Shown piece by piece: positions 28,801-36,117 of a DNA stretch of 64,000 nt; within the stretch, counting starts at the first letter, position 1; each line of letters opens with the position of its first letter. The stretch comes from Chitinophaga niabensis (GTDB lineage Bacteria; Bacteroidota; Bacteroidia; Chitinophagales; Chitinophagaceae), in NCBI RefSeq assembly GCF_900129465.1, contig NZ_FSRA01000001.1:2358482-2422481 (forward strand), in the 5' to 3' direction. The position numbers were made by a program, and so were the translations under genes. Under the pieces are notes generated by a model that saw only the letters and a list, made by a program, of their open reading frames with translations, ran no database searches and was not told the DNA's origin.

Positions 28801-29155
28801 TTCCGGGGAAATGAAACAGGATAAATATGGCCGGATCATAGAAGATACCCGCGTGTTTGCGAAGAATGATATTCCCGTTTCCTATGAAGCATACTCCCGC
28901 GAATTTGCAGATGGTACACCGGGCGGCGCCCTTGACCCTACCTTCCTGAAATTGCGTGAAGTATCCCTTCAATACAACCTCCCCGTGAATGTATTCAGGA
29001 AAATAGGTGCGAGTGCTGCTTCCGTTGCTTTAACCGGGCAGAATGTACTGATCTGGCGGAAACAATTCAAGTATGCGGACCCGGACAAAGGCAAGGATGA
29101 CCTGAACTCTCCTTCCAACCGCTACGTGGGCATGAACATCAAGCTTACATTCTGA
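25808..29155 (+). CDS. SusC-type TonB-dependent transporter with STN signalling domain
   Basis: Start taken at the ATG 25808 (MTKKPESVL); the TTG at 25763 lies in the hairpin region. The 1115-residue protein has a long N terminus, a signal peptide ending FAMAQ, an STN domain (residues about 40-100, KVDLARTDLARVVDLIQ...) that contacts FecR, a CarboxypepD-reg domain (ITDAETGEPVIGATV), plug (TSLTGKVAGLLI, DVLKGSTAAALYGQRGGDGVLIITTKK) and a beta barrel ending in KLTF. The STN domain plus the FecI/FecR pair make it a transducer as well as a transporter. It is followed by SusD after 22 nt. Confidence 0.95.
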   Translation: MTKKPESVLSKKCGPLYWKAWGLFLLSLFYAPFAMAQNIKVDLARTDLARVVDLIQRQANGYEFSYQEEALAKVKLERVHLETGKLKDALDQLQQYGLKYMLDGKTVSLRYAAPALRPAPVQQVIDTRSGIITDAETGEPVIGATVRVKDGDAGTSTDEKGEFSIRAKADATLIISFIGYITKEVALKNQPAIINISLAPDQRRLKQVVVTALGIKRDEKALGYAVQKVSGEEVQRVKGVDIATSLTGKVAGLLIQNSTEFFEAPTISLRGGTPLLVINGVPYGNMTLRDISPDDIESMDVLKGSTAAALYGQRGGDGVLIITTKKSGRKGVTVSINSNTMFNAGFLTLPEVQHNYSAGLGGTYSATDYIWGDRLDIGRTAVQWDPVSKSLKEMPLTSRGKDNFKNFLEPSFITNNNISVTQTGENGSFRVSLTDIYNKGQYPNAKGNMINFSMGGEIKVGSRFNLEATVGYNKRKSPQIWGSGYGNQGYIYNLLMWTGPEYDVTQFRDYWVTPGIQQNWMYKTWYDNPYLIAYEKLNAIDQNTYNASLSAGYTLFSGARLQFRSGMDYYGNEDTKRNPININSTRGGYESKGLYMLSQLTGFSINNDLLFTINKKAGNLGIDGLAGGTIYYFRNNVLTGKTRGGLSIPGLYSLASSVERPDVIAGQSAKQVNSLFGKLTLSWKSAFFVDVTGRNDWSSTLPKASRSYFYPSVGASTVLSELFKMPKWMDFWKVRGSWALSKGDLGIYATNRTYATALGVWEGLNTGSYPTNIFDGSINPKTARTWEVGTMAYFLKNRLQADITYYNKYSYNQQTNAEISSASGFTTTLVNTNESYVRRGVEITIGGTPIANSVLRWDAMFNWSASHEYYKTLDKDYSSDNLWTKVGERRDAYVTEPWEKDPQGNVVHQDNGLPLMSKYPARIGYMDPSWIWGFTNSFAYRNFIFSFSFDGRVGGLMYEYMNNKMWDTGAHPESDNQYRYDEVVNHKITYIGNGVKVLSGEMKQDKYGRIIEDTRVFAKNDIPVSYEAYSREFADGTPGGALDPTFLKLREVSLQYNLPVNVFRKIGASAASVALTGQNVLIWRKQFKYADPDKGKDDLNSPSNRYVGMNIKLTF

Positions 29156-29177
29156 TCAAAAGACAAACAAGGTAATT

Positions 29178-30713
29178 ATGTACAAGCAATATATAACGAT
29201 ATTATTAGCGGCCATCCTGCTCAGCGGCTGCTCAAAATTTGACGCGATCAATACAGATCCGAACAAAACAACTATAGTGACAGCTGAAATGCTGGCCACT
29301 ACCCTGCTGCTGGACGTCACCAAAACTACTTTTAAATCAGGTACTGATTTCATGCGCCCACACATGCTGGGCAAATATACCTGCTGGTCTTCCAGCGCAA
29401 ACGAGGAACAATACAACCGCCTGGGCCGTACGGAGTTCTTCGACCGTTTGGTGGTATTGAACAATATCGAAAAAATGATATCGCTCGCTACCAGTCCTGA
29501 ACTAAAGAACTCCTATACTGCCCTGGGCCATACTCTCCGGGCCTGGCGCTTCTTTGAACTCACCATGCAGGTGGGAGACATTCCTTATTCACAGGCACTG
29601 AAAGGTGAGGCAGAGGGCATTATCAAACCAGGTTATGATCAGCAAAAAGATGTGTTCCTGGGCATTCTGCAGGAGCTGGACAAAGCAGACAGCCTGTTTG
29701 CCAAAGGCGTTAATTTCGGCGGAGACCCTGTTTACGGCGGTAATACACTGAAGTGGCGGAAACTGGTGAATACCTTCCAGCTGAAGGTACTGATCAACCT
29801 TTTCCGCAAAACAGCGGATACAGATCTGAAAGTGATCTCCCGTTTCCAGAAGATCATGAACGGACTGCCGCTCTTTGAAGGGAATGAAGATAATTTCCAG
29901 CTGAAATTCTTCGACAAGTCCGGTGAGAAGTATCCTTTTTATAAGGAAGGCAACCAGTCCTATGTATACATCATGCTGAGCAGTGTGATCATAGACTCCT
30001 TAAAATCTTTGCAGGACCGCCGTCTTTTCTACTACACCAATCCTTCCCCGGTAAAGATAGAACAGGGTATGGCCGTGAATAACTGGAACGCCTATATTGG
30101 TCTTGATCCTTCCATGTTATATTCCAGTCTTACACAGATCGCGGGATCGCGGGACTACTCCACTATTAACGACCGCTACCTGGAATTAGCAACCGGAGAG
30201 CCTATTTACCTGTTGAGCTATGCAGAGCTAAAGTTCATGCAGGCAGAAGCAGCAGTAAGAGGCTGGATCACCGGCGATGCGGCCACTTATTACAACGCAG
30301 GCATAACGGCGGCGATGAAGTTTGTAACCGATAACACACCGGATGAAGTGCGGTATCATCACAATATGCAGATCACAAATGATTACGTGCAGAACATCTA
30401 TTTAAAACAGCCTGCCGTTACATTCTCTGCGCTGCCTGAACAACAACTCAAACAGATCTTCCAGCAAAAATACATTTCCACTTATCTGCAAGACCCCGGC
30501 CATGCATTTTATGAATACAGGCGCACAGGCTATCCTGTATTCCCGGTGAATCCGGCCTCTAATATGAATATCCCTTCAGACAAAATTCCCAATCGCTGGA
30601 TGTACCCGCAAAAGGAACTGGATTTTAACAGCACACATCTCTCGGAGGCTGTACAGCGCCAGTATGGGAACGACGATGTGAATGGGCTGATGTGGTTACT
30701 GAAGGCAAACTAA
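29178..30713 (+). CDS. SusD-like (SusD_RagB_2 type) outer-membrane lipoprotein
   Basis: A 511-residue surface lipoprotein: lipobox LLSGC (Cys17), then SKFDAINTDPNKTT, typical of the SusD-like_2 branch whose members pair with STN-bearing SusC proteins. TPR-like helices (LGHTLRAWRFFELTMQVGDIPYSQAL) and the C-terminal HAFYEYRRTGYPVF motif are seen. It caps the SusC barrel and binds the substrate. It is 22 nt from the SusC gene and 10 nt before the phosphoesterase gene, so all three form one transcript. Confidence 0.94.
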   Translation: MYKQYITILLAAILLSGCSKFDAINTDPNKTTIVTAEMLATTLLLDVTKTTFKSGTDFMRPHMLGKYTCWSSSANEEQYNRLGRTEFFDRLVVLNNIEKMISLATSPELKNSYTALGHTLRAWRFFELTMQVGDIPYSQALKGEAEGIIKPGYDQQKDVFLGILQELDKADSLFAKGVNFGGDPVYGGNTLKWRKLVNTFQLKVLINLFRKTADTDLKVISRFQKIMNGLPLFEGNEDNFQLKFFDKSGEKYPFYKEGNQSYVYIMLSSVIIDSLKSLQDRRLFYYTNPSPVKIEQGMAVNNWNAYIGLDPSMLYSSLTQIAGSRDYSTINDRYLELATGEPIYLLSYAELKFMQAEAAVRGWITGDAATYYNAGITAAMKFVTDNTPDEVRYHHNMQITNDYVQNIYLKQPAVTFSALPEQQLKQIFQQKYISTYLQDPGHAFYEYRRTGYPVFPVNPASNMNIPSDKIPNRWMYPQKELDFNSTHLSEAVQRQYGNDDVNGLMWLLKAN

Positions 30714-30723
30714 AAGTTATTTT

Positions 30724-32601
30724 ATGCAAAGGATATTGATATTATTGGTATTCTTCCTGGGCAGCAGTGCGTTCAGGGAGAAACCCTACTTCGTTATAAA
30801 ACCATACGTGCAACTGGCAACGCAGCAAAGCATACGGATACTCTGGGAAACATCTGAGCCAGGCGTATCCTGGGTAGAGTACGGCCCTGCATTATACGGT
30901 GTGGAACAGCCGGTACTTACTTTAAAGGCTGCAGCTGCTGATGTAACGGCCATGCACGAGATAACACTAAAAGAACTAACGGCGGAAACCGATTGTTTCT
31001 ACCGTACGGTCACCGTACTCCGGGGAGGTGATACATTGATCAGTGAGGCCTCCCCCTTTAAAACTGCCGTGAAGGAAAATACACCTATCGGGTTTGCGGT
31101 GTTCAGCGATTCCCAGAAGAATGCGCCTGTTTGGGGGAAACTGACCACCCTGGCAGCAAAAGAGCGCCCGAACTTCGCTATTCATGGCGGAGACCTGGTA
31201 GATTACGGTTATGTAAAACGCAATTGGGTGGAAGAGTTCTTTGCGCCCTCTTATAACTTCATGCGCAGCTATCCGATCTATACCATTATGGGTAATCATG
31301 AACATGGAGCGCCCTATTATTACCAGTACCTCAGCAATCCCGATCCTGAGTACTATTATACTTTCCAATACGGGAACACCCAGTTCTTCCTCTTTGATAC
31401 AGATCACGATGTGAAGCCAGGCACGGAAGTATATGAATGGCTGGAAAGGGAACTGGCGCGTTCTACCGCTACCTGGAAGATTGCCATGCATCACCATCCG
31501 CCTTTTTCATCCGACACGGATGATTTTGGAGAAACTGCGAAGGGTGGCCGTTCTACGCTGGGCGATCCTGACCTGAAGGACCTGCCGCCATTGTATGAAA
31601 AGTATGGCGTAGATATAGTTTTCTATGGTCACATTCATACGTATGAACGTACATGGCCCGTCTTAAACGGGAAACCTCAAGGTGATAAAGGCGTACGGTA
31701 CATTAATATCGGTGGCAGTGGCGGTGATGTGGAACATTCCGCACCTACCCGCTCCTGGTTCACCAATAAAGTGAAAACGGGGTTTCACTTCGGGTATGTA
31801 AGGATTGCAGAAAATGTACTGCAGTTCCAGGCGATCGATGAAGACGGGCATGTATTTGATGCTTTTGATCTCACGAAGGGAGCGCCCTGGCACGATGCCT
31901 CCTTAGCACGTAAAGTACCGCCTGCACCTATGTTCTCTTCTGCCGCCGATGTTTTCACAGATGAATTGAAAGTAACGCTGGAAGCGGCATTACCGGAGCT
32001 GGAGATCCGTTATACCACAGATGGTACCGAACCGGGGAAACGTTCTGCGCTGTATACTGCTCCATTTAATTTAAAGCAGAGCAGCACTTTAAAAGCGGTT
32101 GCTTTCAGTAAAGAAGGTGTTAGCCGTGTGGCGGAGAAAAAGTTTGTGAAGCAGGTGCCTTTTGCAGGTGTTGGCAGTGCCGCGTTTTCGCCCGGACTGT
32201 TGTACCGCTACGCAGAGGGTACCGTGAAGAGTAAAGCGGACTTTGAGCGGCTTTCTTTTAGCCAGCCGGCTGTAGTAAAAAGTTATGATCTTAAAGAGAT
32301 CATACATCGCGGGGAAGAATGGGCGGTTGAATTTACGGGATATGTATATGTGGCAGAAGATGGAGTGTATAAATTTAGCGGCCATGCGGAGAACTGGTTG
32401 AAGTTCTATGTGCATGATCAGCAGCTGATCGAGGAATATGACCAGGATATTACCATGGGCGGAGAGATTGCTTTGAAGGCAGGATACCATCCTGTGAAGA
32501 TCATTTACTATGATCTGCGGAGGCCACCTTCTATTGATCTGTACCTACAGCAAACAGGCGGAAAAGTGAGTCCTTTAGCGGATAGTGCTTTATTTCATTA
32601 A
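30724..32601 (+). CDS. Exported calcineurin-type phosphoesterase with chitobiase-like and PA14 modules
   Basis: A 625-residue exported enzyme. Signal peptide of about 16 residues, an N-terminal purple-acid-phosphatase-like fibronectin domain (IRILWETSEPGVSWVEYG), then the metallophosphatase core with all metal-ligand motifs: GDLVDYG, GNHEHG, HHPPFS and GHIHTYER. A chitobiase C-terminal-type Ig domain follows (IRYTTDGTEPGKRSALYTAPF, near residue 430), then a PA14-like carbohydrate-binding domain (VEFTGYVYVAEDGVYKFS, near 540). This fits a surface or periplasmic phosphomono- or diesterase acting on phosphorylated glycans or other organophosphates, captured by the SusC/SusD pair. Substrate not determinable from sequence. 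Confidence 0.92.
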   Translation: MQRILILLVFFLGSSAFREKPYFVIKPYVQLATQQSIRILWETSEPGVSWVEYGPALYGVEQPVLTLKAAAADVTAMHEITLKELTAETDCFYRTVTVLRGGDTLISEASPFKTAVKENTPIGFAVFSDSQKNAPVWGKLTTLAAKERPNFAIHGGDLVDYGYVKRNWVEEFFAPSYNFMRSYPIYTIMGNHEHGAPYYYQYLSNPDPEYYYTFQYGNTQFFLFDTDHDVKPGTEVYEWLERELARSTATWKIAMHHHPPFSSDTDDFGETAKGGRSTLGDPDLKDLPPLYEKYGVDIVFYGHIHTYERTWPVLNGKPQGDKGVRYINIGGSGGDVEHSAPTRSWFTNKVKTGFHFGYVRIAENVLQFQAIDEDGHVFDAFDLTKGAPWHDASLARKVPPAPMFSSAADVFTDELKVTLEAALPELEIRYTTDGTEPGKRSALYTAPFNLKQSSTLKAVAFSKEGVSRVAEKKFVKQVPFAGVGSAAFSPGLLYRYAEGTVKSKADFERLSFSQPAVVKSYDLKEIIHRGEEWAVEFTGYVYVAEDGVYKFSGHAENWLKFYVHDQQLIEEYDQDITMGGEIALKAGYHPVKIIYYDLRRPPSIDLYLQQTGGKVSPLADSALFH

Positions 32602-32620
32602 TACAACAAAGGGAAAATGC

Positions 32621-32660
32621 AAAACGGGCTGTCTTGAATTAAGACAGCCCGTTTTTTTTT
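32621..32660. terminator. Terminator of the SusCD-phosphoesterase operon
   Basis: Perfect 15-bp stem (32621-32635 with 32641-32655) around GAATT, followed by nine T on the plus strand. On the minus strand it also lies right after the remnant thioredoxin gene. Confidence 0.92.
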
Positions 32661-32894
32661 ATTTCTGCGCTACAGGTTTCAACACTGAGGCGACCAATGT
32701 TTAAAGAACTGCAGCACCTTTTTACTGCTATGCCCCTTCCCTTCTTCCAGGTACTCTGAGTTCTGGGTGTGAATGCGCCGGCCTTTCCCGTCCAGGATCA
32801 CAAACACGGGGAAGCCGAAACGTTCCGGATGGTCCAGGGAGGCAACAGCTTCCAGCATGCGGGCGCCCAAGCCCTGGTTGGCACAGGGATAATC
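32659..32894 (-). pseudogene. Truncated, frameshifted copy of the thioredoxin-like gene
   Basis: The minus strand encodes a C-terminal piece (LDHPERFGFPVFVILDGKGR...KVLQFFKHWSP) almost identical to residues 100-155 of the intact thioredoxin-like protein at 34532-35023. The part with the CxxC active site is missing. One base is lost near 32689 relative to the intact copy, which shifts the frame and replaces the last residues. Upstream it remains in a diverged paralogue sequence for about 17 codons (NQGLGARMLEAVAS) until a TAG, where AT-rich foreign DNA begins near 32895. It is therefore a decayed tandem paralogue cut by the AraC/SDR segment. Confidence 0.85.
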
Positions 32895-32934
32895 CTATTT
32901 GAAAACGCCCTCACAAGCCCAAATGGAAAAATCA

Positions 32935-32948
32935 GAAAAGTTCACCAT
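32935..32948 (+). promoter_or_regulatory. 14-bp repeat upstream of the AraC gene (copy 1)
   Basis: GAAAAGTTCACCAT, exactly repeated at 33384-33397. It lies 51 nt before the AraC start. Candidate binding site of the AraC protein (autoregulation). Confidence 0.55.
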
Positions 32949-32999
32949 AAATAGTTTTTCAAAAAAACACATCTTTGCTATTATTTTTTAATAATACAA

Positions 33000-33374
33000 A
33001 TGGACAAAGCAGGACAATTGATATTAAAAAGAAGTAAAGAAATTACCGAAAATTACTTTCAGTTCCTGGACAAACACATTGCTGAGGTTGTCTCTGGAGA
33101 AGTGAGCAATTTTATGAAAATAAACCAAATAGCAAGTGAACTATTTATTTCGCATAAACATTTAACCGATACCGTACAAAAAGAGACCGGAAACCACCCT
33201 TGCCATTTTTATGACCTCAAAATTATAGATGAAGCAAAAAAGATGCTTTCTGAAACGGATAAATCAGCATCAGAAATTGCAAAAATATTGACTTATGACC
33301 CCTCAAATTTTTCAAAATTCTTCAAAAAGTTTGTAGGACAAACACCTGAAAAATTCAGAAAAGCACATAAATAA
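33000..33374 (+). CDS. Single-domain AraC-family transcriptional regulator
   Basis: A 124-residue protein made of little more than the two-helix-turn-helix AraC DNA-binding domain: first HTH MKINQIASELFISHKHLTDTVQKE, second SASEIAKILTYDPSNFSKFFKKFVGQTPEKFRK. The usual N-terminal ligand-binding cupin is absent and stops occur just before the ATG, so this is not a truncated long gene by frameshift. It is AT-rich and Lys-rich compared with the neighbours, which indicates transfer from a low-GC Bacteroidota donor. The SDR gene follows in the same direction after 88 nt. Confidence 0.88.
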   Translation: MDKAGQLILKRSKEITENYFQFLDKHIAEVVSGEVSNFMKINQIASELFISHKHLTDTVQKETGNHPCHFYDLKIIDEAKKMLSETDKSASEIAKILTYDPSNFSKFFKKFVGQTPEKFRKAHK

Positions 33375-33383
33375 TAAAGTTCC

Positions 33384-33397
33384 GAAAAGTTCACCAT
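33384..33397 (+). promoter_or_regulatory. 14-bp repeat upstream of the SDR gene (copy 2)
   Basis: Same 14-bp sequence as 32935-32948, 65 nt before the SDR start. CACCTTTG at 33419-33426 could be the -7 box of the SDR promoter (first base off consensus). The shared site suggests joint control by the AraC protein. Confidence 0.55.
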
Positions 33398-33462
33398 GAT
33401 ATAAATATATAATCTTGTCACCTTTGTAGTATCATTTTTAAAACATTTAAAAATCATACAAA

Positions 33463-34218
33463 ATGGCAAGAAACGATTTAGAAGGAAAAGTAGTATTAAT
33501 TGCAGGTGGTGCTAAAAATTTGGGTGGTTTATTAAGCCGTAATTTTGCATCTAAAGGGGCGAAAGTAGCAATTCATTACAATAGTGAGAGCACAAAAGCA
33601 GATGCTGAAAAAACACTAGCGGATATCACAAATACTGGTGGAGAAGCATTTTTATTCCAGGCAGATTTGACTAAAGTTGAAAACATCGCCAGGTTGTTTA
33701 ATGAAACAATTGCAAAATTCGGAGGAATTGATATTGCTATCAATACTGTAGGCAAAGTGTTAAAAAAACCTTTTGTTGATACAACCGAAGAAGAATACGA
33801 CAGTATGAGCGACATCAATTCCAAAGTAGCATATTTCTTTATTCAGGAAGCAGGTAAAAAACTGAACGATAACGGAAAAATCAACACCATTGTCACTTCG
33901 TTACTTGCTGCGTTTACGGGATATTATTCAACTTATGCCGGAGCAAAAGCTCCAGTCGAACATTTTACAAGAGCAGCTTCAAAAGAATTTGGTTCACGTG
34001 GAATTTCCGTAACAGCAGTTGCTCCCGGACCGATGGATACTCCTTTCTTCTATGGACAAGAAAGTAACGATGCAGTAGCGTATCACAAACAAGCATCAGA
34101 TTTAGGTGGGTTGACCGACATCAGGGACATTGCACCGCTTGTAGAGTTTTTAGTAACAGATGGTTGGTGGATAACAGGACAAACCATTTTTGCGAATGGT
34201 GGTTATACAACAAGATAA
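33463..34218 (+). CDS. Short-chain dehydrogenase/reductase
   Basis: A 251-residue SDR enzyme. The nucleotide-binding loop is IAGGAKNLGG (a GGxxxxGG variant of TGxxxGxG) after the first strand; the NNAG-like INTVG motif, the catalytic Ser in VTSLLAAF and the Tyr-x3-Lys pair (YAGAK, near residue 158) are all present. The C-terminal GQTIFANGG is typical of classical SDRs. It probably reduces a carbonyl with NADPH or NADH; the substrate is unknown. Base composition matches the AT-rich AraC gene, not the surrounding genome, so both arrived together. A probable regulator site lies upstream. Confidence 0.9.
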   Translation: MARNDLEGKVVLIAGGAKNLGGLLSRNFASKGAKVAIHYNSESTKADAEKTLADITNTGGEAFLFQADLTKVENIARLFNETIAKFGGIDIAINTVGKVLKKPFVDTTEEEYDSMSDINSKVAYFFIQEAGKKLNDNGKINTIVTSLLAAFTGYYSTYAGAKAPVEHFTRAASKEFGSRGISVTAVAPGPMDTPFFYGQESNDAVAYHKQASDLGGLTDIRDIAPLVEFLVTDGWWITGQTIFANGGYTTR

Positions 34219-34410
34219 TTTTTCACGCAAAAAAAAATAATTAAGACCTTCTTAAATTATCTTTTAAATCGAATAAATTTTAAGATCAACAGTATAAATA
34301 ATAAAGTGAGAAGAAAGGTAGTGTGTGTGTATTTTTTGCTGAAGAAATATGATCAGCCATTCTTCTATGGCTATGGGAGGAAATTCCATTGCCCGGGTCA
34401 ATGCTTTAAT
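34219..34410. other. AT-rich non-coding end of the foreign segment
   Basis: I see no gene I can support here. It is strongly AT-rich, with a GT run at 34319-34330, and becomes GC-richer from about 34360. A 38-codon plus-strand frame (34349-34465) runs into the inverted-repeat element and is probably chance. Confidence 0.4.
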
Positions 34411-34531
34411 ACAAAACGGGGCCGACTCAAAAGTAATTTTACCTGATTTTTATTCGGGTACCTGATGGAGAGAATTTTCGTGTATGCAATTCTCAAGCTC
34501 ATCAAATTACTTTTGAGTCGCCCCGTTTTGT
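34411..34531. repeat. 121-bp inverted-repeat element next to the thioredoxin-like gene (MITE-like or long-loop terminator)
   Basis: Arms at 34411-34439 and 34504-34531 are reverse complements except for one missing base (GGGGCCGACTC against GAGTCGCCCC). They flank 64 bp of unique DNA with a smaller internal repeat, GAGAATT...AATTCTC. The right arm ends at the thioredoxin-like stop codon. The arms, beginning ACAAAACGGGG, resemble the terminal repeats of insertion sequences; there is no transposase. The long stem would also stop transcription from the minus strand. Confidence 0.7.
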
Positions 34532-35023
34532 TTATTTCTGCGCAACAGGTTTCAACGCTGAGGGCGACCAATGTTTAAAGAACTGCAGTACCTTTTTACT
34601 GCTATGCCCCTTCCCTTCTTCCAGGTACTCTGAGTTCTGTGTATGGATGCGCTGGCCTTTCCCGTCCAGGATCACAAACACCGGGAAGCCGAAACGCTCC
34701 GGGTGACCCAGGGAGGCAAACACCGCTTCGTTCTTGTTCTCCTGGCTGTAATTCACATGTACTACTTCGTAGTTATCCGCCAGGTAGTTTTTCAGGGTAT
34801 CATTGGATTTAACCAGTTTATCGAAAGCAATGCACCAGCCACACCAGTTTCCACCCATCTGGAGGAAAACGTGTTTGCCGGAGGCTGCTGCCTTCTTTAC
34901 CGCAGTGGCGATATCCTCTTTTGCATTCGCAGCCGGATCGTAGAGTTTGGGCTGACTGGTGGTTTGAGCAAAGCCTGCAGCAAATATCAGCAGGCAGCTG
35001 AGCAGGAGCGTGATCTTTTTCAT
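34532..35023 (-). CDS. Exported thioredoxin-family protein
   Basis: A 163-residue protein with a signal peptide (cleavage near AAGFAQ, residue 20) and a thioredoxin fold. The active-site motif is WCGWC (GGNWCGWCIAFDKL, near residue 60), so it should be a periplasmic thiol-disulfide oxidoreductase. The cis-Pro loop is in GFPVFVILDGKG. The C-terminal part (HTQNSEYLEEGKGHSSKKVLQFFKHWSP) matches the broken copy at 32659-32894. It lies upstream of the AraC/SDR island, which ended up between the two copies. Confidence 0.9.
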   Translation of the reverse strand: MKKITLLLSCLLIFAAGFAQTTSQPKLYDPAANAKEDIATAVKKAAASGKHVFLQMGGNWCGWCIAFDKLVKSNDTLKNYLADNYEVVHVNYSQENKNEAVFASLGHPERFGFPVFVILDGKGQRIHTQNSEYLEEGKGHSSKKVLQFFKHWSPSALKPVAQK

Positions 35024-35085
35024 GTTGGTTTTGATTATGCTTAAAAGTAAGGAAAAAATAGCCTTAATTGCTTATTTTCATATGC

Positions 35086-35577
35086 ATGAACAAGCTAGTA
35101 TTAGCCCTATTCTTCTCTTTGCCGGCATCCGGGCAGGAGACAATAGTTTTCAAACCAGCTGAAAACTTAACGGTATCCAATGTAAGCGCGATCAAACTCT
35201 ACGCTTATGATATCAACAAAGGTTGTGACCGGGCCACTCCTGTATCTCTTATCGATAATGACAAAGTAACCCCCTGCTCCCGTTATGTAAAAACCTTTGA
35301 AAAGGAAAAAGTAAAACAGATCATCAAATTACTGCGATCTGAAGCAACCTATGGCGGAGAGCCGGCTGCATGTTTTGAAACTAACTATTCGCTGATGATG
35401 TTAGATAAAGCAAATGTGGTAATTGGTTATGTGGACATCAGTTTATTCTGTAACCGGCTTATCGCCAATCCACTTATACCTGAAACAGGTAAGAAAAACG
35501 GGTTTTCGAAAAAAGGAAAAGAGCTTTTACTGCATACATTAGAACTCGTCAGTGAAGAGGACATCGTAGCGCCCTGA
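35086..35577 (+). CDS. Secreted protein of unknown function
   Basis: From the ATG at 35086 (MNKLVLALFFSLPASGQE) the protein has 163 residues and a clear signal peptide; the TTG at 35068 would spoil it. No known motif. It carries four Cys in the mature part (KGCDRATP, TPCSRY, AACFETN and SLFCNRL) that may form two disulfides. It is monocistronic and convergent with the DUF1801 gene 23 nt away. Confidence 0.65.
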   Translation: MNKLVLALFFSLPASGQETIVFKPAENLTVSNVSAIKLYAYDINKGCDRATPVSLIDNDKVTPCSRYVKTFEKEKVKQIIKLLRSEATYGGEPAACFETNYSLMMLDKANVVIGYVDISLFCNRLIANPLIPETGKKNGFSKKGKELLLHTLELVSEEDIVAP

Positions 35578-35600
35578 AGAGTAGTGTTCCAGTTTGAAAA

Positions 35601-36032
35601 TTAATTTTCACCCGTAACCTCAACCCCGTACCGTATTGCAGCTTCAAGTACATCCATGTTTATATCTTTCAGCGTTTTGAACTTAATGCAATATCCGGTC
35701 ACGCTTGCCTTACCTATTTCTTTTCCAAATGTTTGGACTAAGTAAGTTTTATCCCTGATACCAAGGATATAAACAGAGATCCCGGTTTTGTTTGCACTCA
35801 AACCAATTTGAAAAAAATCCCTGGTCTTTCCATCAGCATATTTAATAGTATGAAATCCATAGCCAATAGTAGGGTTGCTCACCGTTTTATTTTCACTGTT
35901 TTGACCATTGTCGAACCATAATTTACAACCTGGTAAAATCTGAAGGGTGAGATCGTGCAACGCCTGCATATCGCTACGCTTTAGTTCAGGCTGGCTGGAA
36001 ATATACTTTTCGATCTGTTCCTGTATGTTCAT
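35601..36032 (-). CDS. DUF1801 (YdhG-like) domain protein
   Basis: A 143-residue cytoplasmic protein of the DUF1801 family: an N-terminal helix (QEQIEKYISSQPELKRSDMQALHDLTLQIL), a Trp-Asp/Asn core (KLWFDNGQ) and a C-terminal alpha segment (KTLKDINMDVLEAAIRYGVE). The fold is related to iron-binding frataxin-like and YdhG proteins, but function is unknown. No signal peptide. Single gene. Confidence 0.8.
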   Translation of the reverse strand: MNIQEQIEKYISSQPELKRSDMQALHDLTLQILPGCKLWFDNGQNSENKTVSNPTIGYGFHTIKYADGKTRDFFQIGLSANKTGISVYILGIRDKTYLVQTFGKEIGKASVTGYCIKFKTLKDINMDVLEAAIRYGVEVTGEN

Positions 36033-36080
36033 ATGGCGAGTTTACTTTGCCTTTTCAAATCTCGCTTTATTTTTAGAAAT

Positions 36081-36112
36081 TTTGAATTATATAAAATAAT
36101 CCTTTAACTTTG
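36081..36112 (+). promoter_or_regulatory. Promoter of the ABC-F gene
   Basis: TTTG (36081-36084), 20 nt, TAACTTTG (36105-36112): a full match to the Bacteroidota consensus. Predicted start near 36118, giving a leader of about 109 nt before the ATG at 36227. Confidence 0.8.
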
Positions 36113-36117
36113 TGGCC

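Noticed and set aside
32679..32870. 63-residue minus-strand frame as an independent gene
   Set aside because: It is the remnant of the thioredoxin-like gene, without active site and with a shifted C terminus.
34349..34465. 38-codon plus-strand frame ending in the inverted-repeat element
   Set aside because: Runs into the repeat arm and stops in its unique part; no signal of a gene and no relative recognised.
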